DNA from: Porphyromonadaceae bacterium
GTDB lineage: Bacteria > Bacteroidota > Bacteroidia > Bacteroidales > CAMTPD01
Length of the DNA: 6,054 nucleotides
Direction: 5' to 3'
NCBI GenBank assembly: GCA_003447595.1
Contig: DLYT01000116.1
Span: 1-6,054 of the forward strand
Part shown: positions 1 through 5,110 of the stretch, one piece after another
How the letters are laid out: every line of letters begins with the position of its first letter
Position numbering within the stretch: the first letter of the stretch is position 1
Notes under the pieces: generated by a model
Database searches by the model: none
What the model was told of the DNA's origin: nothing
What the model saw: only the letters and a program-made list of their open reading frames with translations
Position numbers and translations under genes: made by a program

Positions 1-1
1 G

Positions 2-97
2 TTTGATGCCGATGGAACGATTCCTCCTTTACTAGGTTTGAAAACGACATTCGTGTATTTTGTAAATCAAGAATACATGAAACGTTTTTTATACTGA
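2..97 (+). CDS. Possible C-terminal end of a rightward gene, partial at left edge
   Basis: Reading rightward from base 2, 31 codons are open and end in two consecutive TGA stops (95-97 and 98-100). The peptide begins FDADGTIPPL and ends NQEYMKRFLY, a normal mixed composition for a protein C-terminus. The stop lies 6 bases from the stop of the leftward esterase gene, a plausible tail-to-tail arrangement. I do not recognise the family, and 31 codons of open frame could arise by chance, so this is tentative. The opposite strand of this stretch shows only a short open frame and nothing better. Confidence 0.35.
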   Translation, partial: FDADGTIPPLLGLKTTFVYFVNQEYMKRFLY

Positions 98-103
98 TGA
101 ATT

Positions 104-1297
104 CTACTTAAATAGCAACACGCTAAACCGGGAAAGATAATCACGCCAATTGCGCCACGTATGTCCACCGCCGGTTTCTACATAAGTGTATGGATATTTG
201 TTTTCGTCTAGTATTTTACGAAAGTCAACGTTTGCATTGTAGAGGAAATCGGTCTGCCCAATCGCTATCCAATAAAGTTTTGGTTGCTTGGCAAACTGTT
301 CTTTTAGTTTCTGCTCCGTGTTTTCGTATAGTGGAGACGAGGCTCCTCGTGAAGGAAGTATTGCTGCAGAAAACAAACCTACATAGTCGAACAGATCCGG
401 ATATGTTTTCGATATGTGAAGGGAGTGAAAACCTCCCATCGAAAGTCCGGCAATTGCTCTTCCCGATTTGGTCTTTTGTGTTTGATAATTAGAATCTATG
501 AATGAAACTACATCCTGAAACGATCCTTCAAATGTTCCGTCCATAGTTTTTGGAAGCATCGTTTCGGGTTTTCTGAGGCCTCCTTGCGCTTCACCTGGTG
601 CCGCTTCTTGCGCCGCATTACCATTAGTCATTACGACAATCATTGGTTTTGCCTCTCCTGAAGCAATCAGATTATCCAGTATTTGTGCGGTTCTACCCAA
701 AGCCACCCAAGCCTCTTCGTCTCCACCCATGCCATGTAGTAAATATAGAACCGGATATTCTTGTGAAGATTGTTCGTAGCCAGGTGGGGTATATACGGTC
801 ATTCGTCGCTTCATTCCTAGGGTTGGACTATCGTACCAAACTCGGGAAACGCTACCATGCGGCACATCATTTACCGAATATATATCTCCTTTGCCTCCTG
901 CTATAAGAAAGTAGTTTGAAATGGTACTTACATCGCGTATGGTAAATACATTCGACGGATCCGTTGTACGCATATCATCAATATTAAAGGAGTAGTTGTA
1001 GAGTTCGGATGGTAATACGGCTGTTGTGTATTCCCAAATCCCATCATTACGTTGTAGCATTGTAACTGGTGCAGGTACAGACATCTCTCCAAACGAGGTT
1101 TGTATTACTTTCTCGGGAAGGAAATCGCCATTCAACTCTACCTTCTTTGCATTTGGGGCAAAAATACGGAACGTTACTCGTTGATCTGATGATACTTCGG
1201 GGGATACTACGGCAGGTTTGTCCCAGATTGCTTGTTGACCAAAAGTCGATAATGGACTCAATAACAAATAAAGTGCCAGACAATAGTGCTTTTTCAT
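104..1297 (-). CDS. Secreted CE1-type esterase (esterase D / feruloyl-esterase-like alpha/beta hydrolase) with N-terminal Ig-like domain
   Basis: This 397-residue protein is predicted to hydrolyse ester bonds, probably acyl groups on plant polysaccharide or a related substrate. Residues 1-20 form a signal peptide (KK, a leucine-rich core, then STFG before QQ) with no lipobox cysteine, so export to the periplasm or beyond is likely. Residues about 30-125 resemble the E-set/CBM48-like beta-sandwich that precedes the catalytic domain in many Bacteroidota esterases (RVTFRIFAPNAKKVELNGDF). Residues about 150-397 are the hydrolase: LYLLHGMGG at 184-192 (oxyanion-hole region), nucleophile Ser286 in GLSMGG, probable acid Asp350 in IGQTDFLY, and His379 in GGGHTW. 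The triad is complete and the length is normal for the family. The ATG at 1297 is chosen because it begins the signal peptide; no Shine-Dalgarno sequence precedes it. The exact substrate (feruloyl, acetyl or other) cannot be read from the sequence, and no polysaccharide-utilisation genes are visible nearby. Confidence 0.9.
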   Translation of the reverse strand: MKKHYCLALYLLLSPLSTFGQQAIWDKPAVVSPEVSSDQRVTFRIFAPNAKKVELNGDFLPEKVIQTSFGEMSVPAPVTMLQRNDGIWEYTTAVLPSELYNYSFNIDDMRTTDPSNVFTIRDVSTISNYFLIAGGKGDIYSVNDVPHGSVSRVWYDSPTLGMKRRMTVYTPPGYEQSSQEYPVLYLLHGMGGDEEAWVALGRTAQILDNLIASGEAKPMIVVMTNGNAAQEAAPGEAQGGLRKPETMLPKTMDGTFEGSFQDVVSFIDSNYQTQKTKSGRAIAGLSMGGFHSLHISKTYPDLFDYVGLFSAAILPSRGASSPLYENTEQKLKEQFAKQPKLYWIAIGQTDFLYNANVDFRKILDENKYPYTYVETGGGHTWRNWRDYLSRFSVLLFK

Positions 1298-1319
1298 ATA
1301 CTTATGTATTAGATAATAA

Positions 1320-1355
1320 TATCGCCTTAATCAAACGTCTTTGATTAAGGCGATA
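1320..1355 (-). terminator. Perfect 16-bp inverted repeat; probable terminator after the methyltransferase gene, or leader hairpin of the esterase
   Basis: Arms 1320-1335 (TATCGCCTTAATCAAA) and 1340-1355 are perfect reverse complements around a 4-base loop, giving a very stable hairpin on either strand. It lies 75 bases after the methyltransferase stop and 22 bases before the esterase start. On the leftward transcript the bases after the stem are TTATTATCT, which is T-rich but not a clean T-tract. I favour termination of the methyltransferase transcript. A hairpin in the esterase 5' leader that affects its translation or read-through is the alternative. Confidence 0.55.
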
Positions 1356-1430
1356 CAATGTAATATGAAGTATTTAATTATCCAATTCTTCTTGTTAATT
1401 ATATGAGTCTCTATTTTATGCTCATTTTTG

Positions 1431-2210
1431 TTATCGCTGAGTTACATAGAAACAAGCTGTACTGAAGAAGTTGCGAAAGTATTTTATATTCGAGAATAAA
1501 CCGGGCAGTTCAATAGGTGTTAAGTTGAACTTTTGTTTGTAGTGAGGATTAATGAACCATAACTTACGATGTAGTAGATTATAACCGTTTTGTTCGATTA
1601 GGTTCTCAAAATTCTCAATCGTCAAAGCACACTTTTTTATACTCTGAAGTTCTGAGATACAATCTTCACTTTCCCCCATTGTTTGTAGAAGCTTACGATA
1701 TAATGACATGGGCAACAAATGAATAAAAGGTAGCTTAGAAATTTTACCGGCACAAATCTGCTGATGTCCTCCAAAAGGCATTTGCCAGGCTGGAAATCCC
1801 CAAAATATGATTCCGTCTTTCTTTGTATACTCCTTAACCTTGGATATAAAGGTCTCTTTATCGTCAATATGTTCTATCACATCATGAATCAAAACTAAGT
1901 CAAACTTATTTGCTTCATCGGGTATTTTCATATCAAAAAAGTTGATGCATTCAAAAGTACCGGGCTGCTGTGCCAACGAGAAGTATTCTTTAGCTTGCTC
2001 AATACGATCGCTACAGGCATCAATGCCTTTCACAACACAACCGTTCTCGGCAAAGGGTAAAAGATTCCCTCCTTCCCCACATCCAACTTCAAGAATATTC
2101 ATTCCCTTTTTTACTTCAAAAAAAGGTTGAAGATAATCGAGATAGAATTCTCTTGATGTATTTGCTAACTCTGTGAAATAAGCGAATCGATCTGTATGTC
2201 TTTCCTGCAT
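1431..2210 (-). CDS. Class I SAM-dependent methyltransferase, substrate unknown
   Basis: This 259-residue cytosolic protein has the Rossmann-type methyltransferase core of the Methyltransf_11/25/UbiG-like group. Motif I is LEVGCGEGG at 40-48 (SAM binding). The acidic residue ending strand 2 is Asp64 in KGIDACS, motif II-like acidic Asp93 lies in NFFDMKIP, and the post-core motif FDLVLIHDVIEHI spans 103-115. The C-terminal half (from about 135, WGFPAWQMPFGGHQQI) is the part that would bind the acceptor. Such inserts are seen in methyltransferases acting on lipids, quinones or surface glycans, but nothing here identifies the acceptor. There is no signal peptide or membrane segment. The ATG at 2210 is preceded by AAAGACC and no strong Shine-Dalgarno sequence. 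The gene stands between the gap terminator and the 1320-1355 hairpin, so it is probably transcribed alone. Confidence 0.9.
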   Translation of the reverse strand: MQERHTDRFAYFTELANTSREFYLDYLQPFFEVKKGMNILEVGCGEGGNLLPFAENGCVVKGIDACSDRIEQAKEYFSLAQQPGTFECINFFDMKIPDEANKFDLVLIHDVIEHIDDKETFISKVKEYTKKDGIIFWGFPAWQMPFGGHQQICAGKISKLPFIHLLPMSLYRKLLQTMGESEDCISELQSIKKCALTIENFENLIEQNGYNLLHRKLWFINPHYKQKFNLTPIELPGLFSNIKYFRNFFSTACFYVTQR

Positions 2211-2334
2211 GGTCTTTAAATGTTTTCTTAATAATAGATTACGTCTTCATACAAATAAGTGTGCAATTTATTAATAATAGAGATATAATGATTAATTTTC
2301 TATTTATTATCTCGATCTAAATATAAAAAAACAT

Positions 2335-2365
2335 CAAAATAAGAATGTTAGTGGCTGATTCGAAA
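2335..2365 (-). promoter_or_regulatory. Weak candidate promoter for the methyltransferase gene
   Basis: On the leftward strand TTTC (2362-2365) lies 19 bases before TTATTTTG (2335-2342). Against the Bacteroides consensus TTTG / TAnnTTTG this is 3 of 4 and 5 of 6 defined positions, with the ideal spacing. It lies downstream of the gap terminator, which is where a separate promoter would be expected. It would give a leader of about 120 bases. The region is AT-rich, so a chance match is quite possible. Confidence 0.25.
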
Positions 2366-2427
2366 GACTCTTGCGGAGGTGAGAAGCTTTTATATTGAAA
2401 ATATCCTAGTTAGTTTATTTAAATCGT

Positions 2428-2466
2428 CTAAAAAAGAAAAGGCTGCCTCTTACGAGGCAGCCTTTT
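2428..2466 (-). terminator. Rho-independent terminator of gap
   Basis: A perfect 13-bp stem (AAAAGGCTGCCTC, arms 2437-2449 and 2454-2466) encloses a 4-base loop. On the leftward strand it is followed by TTTTCTTTTTTA, which overlaps the stem foot. It begins 23 bases after the gap stop codon. This is a textbook intrinsic terminator and shows that gap does not normally read into the methyltransferase gene. Confidence 0.92.
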
Positions 2467-2489
2467 GAAGCTTATATTCTTGAATAAGA

Positions 2490-3491
2490 TTAAGCGTTTA
2501 CAGAGTTCATGTGAGCAACTAGGTCAAGAACTTTGTTTGAGTAACCAATTTCGTTGTCATACCAAGATACAACTTTAACGAAGTTTGGAGACAATGAGAT
2601 ACCAGCTTTAGCATCGAATACAGAAGTACATTTTTCACCGATAAAGTCGCTTGATACAACTTCGTCTTCAGTGTAACCAAGTACGCCTTTCAATTCTTTT
2701 TCTGAAGCTTCTTTCATTGCTGCACAGATTTCTGCGTATGAAGCAGCTTTCTCGATACGGCAAGTCAAGTCAACTACAGATACGTCCAAAGTTGGAACGC
2801 GGAATGCCATACCTGTAAGTTTACCGTTCAATGCAGGAATTACTTTACCTACAGCTTTAGCAGCACCTGTAGAAGAAGGGATGATGTTACCAGCAGCAGC
2901 ACGACCACCTCTCCAGTCTTTTGCAGACGGAGCATCAACAGTTTTTTGAGTGTTAGTTGTAGCGTGAACTGTTGTCATAAGACCTTCGATCATACCGAAC
3001 TTGTCGTTGATAACTTTAGCGATAGGAGCCAAACAGTTAGTAGTACAAGATGCGTTAGATACGATAGTTTGACCAGTATAAGCGTCTAGGTTCACACCGC
3101 AAACGAACATTGGAGTATCGTCTTTTGATGGAGCTGACATAACTACATATTTAGCACCAGCTTCGATGTGTTTAGCAGCAGTTTCTTTTGTAAGGAAAAG
3201 ACCTGTTGATTCAACTACATAGTCAGCACCGATAGCATCCCATTTCAAGTCTGCTGGGTTTCTTTCTGCAGTTACACGGATAGCGTTACCGTTAACAACC
3301 AACTGACCGTCTTTAACATCTACAGTACCGTTAAAACGACCGTGTACAGTGTCATATTTCAACATGTAAGCCATGTATTCAACGTCGATCAAGTCGTTGA
3401 TACCTACGATTTGGATGTCATTTCTTTCTTGTGCAGCACGGAAAACCAAACGTCCGATACGGCCGAAACCGTTAATACCTACTTTAATCAT
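2490..3491 (-). CDS. gap: Glyceraldehyde-3-phosphate dehydrogenase, type I, NAD-dependent
   Basis: This 333-residue cytosolic enzyme of glycolysis and gluconeogenesis converts glyceraldehyde 3-phosphate, phosphate and NAD+ to 1,3-bisphosphoglycerate and NADH. It works as a tetramer. The NAD-binding domain starts with INGFGRIGR (6-14), and Asp33 in GIND sits at the position that binds the adenosine ribose and favours NAD over NADP. The catalytic segment SNASCTTNC (145-153) holds nucleophile Cys149, paired with His176 in TTVHATT. DWRGGRAAAGNIIPSS and the C-terminal SWYDNEIGYS are also intact. Length and motifs are normal for a functional enzyme. The ATG at 3491 starts directly at the conserved MIKVGINGFG. 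The gene has its own strong promoter and terminator, and its codon choice is more uniform than in the neighbours, both in keeping with high expression. Confidence 0.98.
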   Translation of the reverse strand: MIKVGINGFGRIGRLVFRAAQERNDIQIVGINDLIDVEYMAYMLKYDTVHGRFNGTVDVKDGQLVVNGNAIRVTAERNPADLKWDAIGADYVVESTGLFLTKETAAKHIEAGAKYVVMSAPSKDDTPMFVCGVNLDAYTGQTIVSNASCTTNCLAPIAKVINDKFGMIEGLMTTVHATTNTQKTVDAPSAKDWRGGRAAAGNIIPSSTGAAKAVGKVIPALNGKLTGMAFRVPTLDVSVVDLTCRIEKAASYAEICAAMKEASEKELKGVLGYTEDEVVSSDFIGEKCTSVFDAKAGISLSPNFVKVVSWYDNEIGYSNKVLDLVAHMNSVNA

Positions 3492-3528
3492 TGTAAAAAA
3501 CTTTTTTATGGGTTTTTAAAAATTCGCA

Positions 3529-3559
3529 CAAACTTACGAAGTTTAGGCGTTATATCAAA
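3529..3559 (-). promoter_or_regulatory. Bacteroides-type sigma-ABfr promoter of gap
   Basis: On the leftward strand TTTG (3556-3559) is followed after exactly 19 bases by TAAGTTTG (3529-3536). Both match the Bacteroides -33 (TTTG) and -7 (TAnnTTTG) consensus perfectly. Transcription should start near 3522, leaving a leader of about 30 bases before the gap ATG. The leader is A/T-rich with no Shine-Dalgarno sequence, which is common for highly expressed Bacteroidota genes. Confidence 0.8.
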
Positions 3560-3672
3560 ACAAAAAAAAGTATTTGATAATGAATATCACCAATATCTTC
3601 TTTTTATCGTTCTGACACTGCAAAATTAAAATGATTTTCCAATCTTACTTTACAAGTATGGAAGAAATAACC

Positions 3673-3714
3673 AAAGCAATAACAAAAATTAAGATCCGCT
3701 TTTTTGTTTGCTTT
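3673..3714 (-). terminator. Possible AT-rich terminator of the envelope operon
   Basis: Arms 3673-3688 and 3701-3714 pair over 14 bp with a two-base bulge and a 12-base loop. It lies about 100 bases after the stop of the last operon gene and before the gap promoter, the right place for a terminator. The stem is mostly A/T with only a few G/C pairs, so stability is modest. Confidence 0.3.
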
Positions 3715-3814
3715 TACAGGTAGGTATCAATGTGCTTATAACGCATGGGTTGCCTTTTAGAATCCTCTTATTGTAGACAAGTTCTGTAATAACATTTTGA
3801 AAGGAAAACAACAA

Positions 3815-4198
3815 CTAATGCAAAAATTTAGAAACAAAACGTCGACCCCGTCTTACAATCCATCCGAGCAAGACCGGTTTCGCAATATCCCAAGCAAAAG
3901 GCCAATAATTATTAAACATCTGTTTAATATCCAATCCTTCACTATTGAGTTTCTGCTCTGCTTTGACTGCATCGTGTTTACTTTTTGATATAAGAGCAGA
4001 GCGCTTCACAGAATGAACAAATGAAGACTTCAGCATATCAAAAGCAATCCCTACAGCATGTCGTTGTACATACTCGAGTTGCTCAACGAGACGTTCTTGT
4101 GTCTGCAGGTTCTGAATCGTTAACTCCTGCTTCCTTTGAATCAGCATCTCCATGGCTGAGAGTTGTGTCTTTGTCTTCTCGGTTGATTTCATCTTCAT
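3815..4198 (-). CDS. Small coiled-coil protein with hydrophobic, basic C-terminus; third gene of envelope operon
   Basis: I do not recognise a named family. The 127-residue product has a charged, Lys/Gln/Glu-rich N-terminal half with a probable coiled coil (about 15-46, for example IQRKQELTIQNLQTQERL). A mixed middle follows, then a hydrophobic patch (about 98-115, with YWPFAWDIAKPVLLGWIV) and a strongly basic end RRGRRFVSKFLH. It may be a peripheral or single-pass inner-membrane protein. Its start overlaps the last 116 bases of the preceding holin-family gene in another frame. Later starts at Met16 (4153) or Met18 (4147) shorten the overlap but cannot remove it without losing the coiled coil. 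Size, position and layout resemble E. coli YqjK, which also follows a DUF1469 gene, but that is analogy from memory and not a demonstrated homology. Confidence 0.75.
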   Translation of the reverse strand: MKMKSTEKTKTQLSAMEMLIQRKQELTIQNLQTQERLVEQLEYVQRHAVGIAFDMLKSSFVHSVKRSALISKSKHDAVKAEQKLNSEGLDIKQMFNNYWPFAWDIAKPVLLGWIVRRGRRFVSKFLH

Positions 4199-4538
4199 TC
4201 GTTAAAAAAGTAGTAATTACTTCGTTTAGTACTTTCGTCTTGAATTTGTTGCGCAGTTTGTAAAACAGAGCGATTATTAATAAATATAACGCAAATGTAA
4301 TTGCAAATCCGCCCCCCATACTACCAATTAGGCCTCCAAAATAAAATCCCAGAGACATAAACAGTGATAGCATTGCGAAAAATACGAGAAAAATCATAAT
4401 CAAAGCATACGAGAAAACAGAAATCATTTTCCCTATTCTCTCGTACACTTCTAATTTCAGTAATTCAACTTTACCGCTTACATAAACCGACAAATCGGAT
4501 TTAAGCGTGTCAAATACTTGTTTTGTTTCTTGATCCAT
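4083..4538 (-). CDS. Phage holin III / DUF1469 (YqjE-like) family inner-membrane protein
   Basis: This 151-residue protein has the architecture of Pfam Phage_holin_3_6 (DUF1469). An amphipathic N-terminal region of about 37 residues (VYVSGKVELLKLEVYERIGK) precedes two hydrophobic helices at about 39-71 and 75-93, joined by a glycine-rich turn (GGLIGSMGGG), and then a basic stop-transfer KLRNKFK. Chromosomal members such as E. coli YqjE are not lysis proteins, and no endolysin or other phage gene is present here, so the 'holin' label should not be read as function. The tail after about residue 113 is acidic and of low complexity (Asp/Glu/Ser/Thr), and it is encoded wholly within the overlap with the next gene. 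The start follows the YtxH-like gene stop by 7 bases without a Shine-Dalgarno sequence, indicating co-transcription and probable translational coupling. Confidence 0.88.
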   Translation of the reverse strand: MDQETKQVFDTLKSDLSVYVSGKVELLKLEVYERIGKMISVFSYALIMIFLVFFAMLSLFMSLGFYFGGLIGSMGGGFAITFALYLLIIALFYKLRNKFKTKVLNEVITTFLTNEDEINREDKDTTLSHGDADSKEAGVNDSEPADTRTSR

Positions 4539-4545
4539 TTGATTG

Positions 4546-4758
4546 TTATTCGTCTACAGCAGGAGTTTCAACACTGTCACAACTTGGACAATTTTTATGA
4601 ATAGCACCTTTTACACTGTCTTTCACTTTGTTTACAACACCTTCTAGTTCGTCAAGAATACGATCTTTTTTATCTGTTGCAACAAGATAACCTACAGCTG
4701 CACCTACAGCAGCACCAACAACTAATCCTAATAACAATTTAGAGTCTACATTTTTCAT
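4546..4758 (-). CDS. YtxH-like small membrane protein with glycine zipper, first gene of envelope operon
   Basis: This 70-residue protein has one N-terminal transmembrane segment (8-27) carrying a perfect glycine zipper: Gly11, Gly15, Gly19 and Gly23 at four-residue spacing, suited to tight helix packing or oligomerisation. A charged amphipathic helix follows (29-53, DKKDRILDELEGVVNKVKDS), as in YtxH/DUF883-like proteins, then a Cys-Pro-Ser-Cys motif (57-60) and an acidic end. B. subtilis YtxH is a general-stress protein, and E. coli YqjD, of similar build, is a stationary-phase ribosome-associated membrane protein. A role in stress or envelope adaptation is therefore inferred, not shown. The ATG at 4758 is fixed by the strong ribosome binding site upstream. 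Confidence 0.88.
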   Translation of the reverse strand: MKNVDSKLLLGLVVGAAVGAAVGYLVATDKKDRILDELEGVVNKVKDSVKGAIHKNCPSCDSVETPAVDE

Positions 4759-4765
4759 AATACTT

Positions 4766-4772
4766 TCTCCTT
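4766..4772 (-). promoter_or_regulatory. Strong ribosome binding site of the YtxH-like gene
   Basis: The leftward strand reads AAGGAGA with 7 bases before the ATG at 4758. It is the only classical Shine-Dalgarno sequence seen in the window. The other genes have A-rich leaders, so this small protein may be translated unusually efficiently for this genome. Confidence 0.8.
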
Positions 4773-4830
4773 ACATTAGTTATATTCGTTTATACATACA
4801 ATAAACTATACAACTCAAAGATTAGTTCAC

Positions 4831-4840
4831 TCGTTAACGA
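4831..4840. repeat. 10-bp perfect palindrome in the operon leader
   Basis: TCGTTAACGA is a perfect palindrome about 22-31 bases downstream of the predicted operon transcription start and about 73 bases before the YtxH-like ATG. It could be an operator half-site pair or simply chance in AT-rich DNA; there is no second copy nearby. Confidence 0.25.
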
Positions 4841-4867
4841 AACTTTATAGATGTATTCTTTCAGATT

Positions 4868-4898
4868 CAAATATAAATTATTTATCTCTATACACAAG
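4868..4898 (-). promoter_or_regulatory. Bacteroides-type promoter of the envelope operon
   Basis: On the leftward strand CTTG (4895-4898) lies 19 bases before TATATTTG (4868-4875). The -7 element matches TAnnTTTG perfectly and the -33 element matches three of four positions. The spacing equals that of the gap promoter. The predicted leader is about 100 bases long, much longer than that of gap, which leaves room for control. Confidence 0.6.
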
Positions 4899-5041
4899 AA
4901 ATAATCAAAGACTCTTAGCAAGAGCAATATACCAATAGTTTACTAATTGATTGAACGAATAACTTAACTTCAATTCATAATGAAACCAAACGCTTACTTC
5001 TATGAACTAAAAGAGTGAATAACGCTATTATTAATAATCAA

Positions 5042-5074
5042 AATGCAATTAATAAAAAAATAAAGTTACATTTG
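5042..5074 (+). promoter_or_regulatory. Candidate promoter of ilvA
   Basis: TACATTTG at 5067-5074 matches the Bacteroides -7 consensus TAnnTTTG perfectly and would start transcription about 30 bases before the ilvA ATG. The -33 position is poor: AATG at 5042-5045 is the closest match, 21 bases upstream. A weak or activator-dependent promoter is possible. Confidence 0.45.
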
Positions 5075-5110
5075 ACTGTTTTTATATACCGCTAACACAA
5101 TAAATTGAAT

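Larger units (their letters stand above)
3492..3814. other. 323-base intergenic region between the envelope operon and gap
   Basis: This stretch holds the gap promoter (3529-3559) in its left part and a possible AT-rich terminator for the upstream operon (3673-3714) in the middle. The rest (about 3720-3814) shows no convincing gene, repeat or RNA. The longest open frames here are short and lack family features. Confidence 0.6.
4759..5110. other. 352-base divergent intergenic region between the envelope operon and ilvA
   Basis: It carries the operon promoter and leader (4759-4898), the TCGTTAACGA palindrome (4831-4840), and a likely ilvA promoter (about 5042-5074). Between roughly 4900 and 5040 I see only AT-rich sequence with small hairpins and no open frame worth calling. 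No T-box, attenuator peptide rich in branched-chain codons, or riboswitch-like fold was recognised ahead of ilvA. Confidence 0.6.

Noticed and set aside
190..1344. Rightward open frames at 190-492, 643-906 and 1069-1344
   Set aside because: They lie antisense to the esterase (the last only extending past its start), have irregular composition and no family features.
3768..3792. 10-bp stem after the envelope operon as its terminator
   Set aside because: Two of the pairs are G-T on the rightward strand and become A-C mismatches on the leftward transcript that would need terminating; there is no T-tract.
4083..4538. Prophage lysis cassette suggested by the 'phage holin' family name
   Set aside because: No endolysin, spanin, structural or integrase gene is nearby, and chromosomal DUF1469 proteins are common housekeeping membrane proteins.
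4912..4924. Small hairpin CTCTT-AGC-AAGAG in the divergent region
   Set aside because: A 5-bp stem is too short to support a terminator or RNA element.
5027..5038. 12-base palindrome ATTATTAATAAT ahead of ilvA as an operator
   Set aside because: It is built only of A and T in a very AT-rich region, and similar strings occur elsewhere in the window (for example near 2270), so chance is sufficient.
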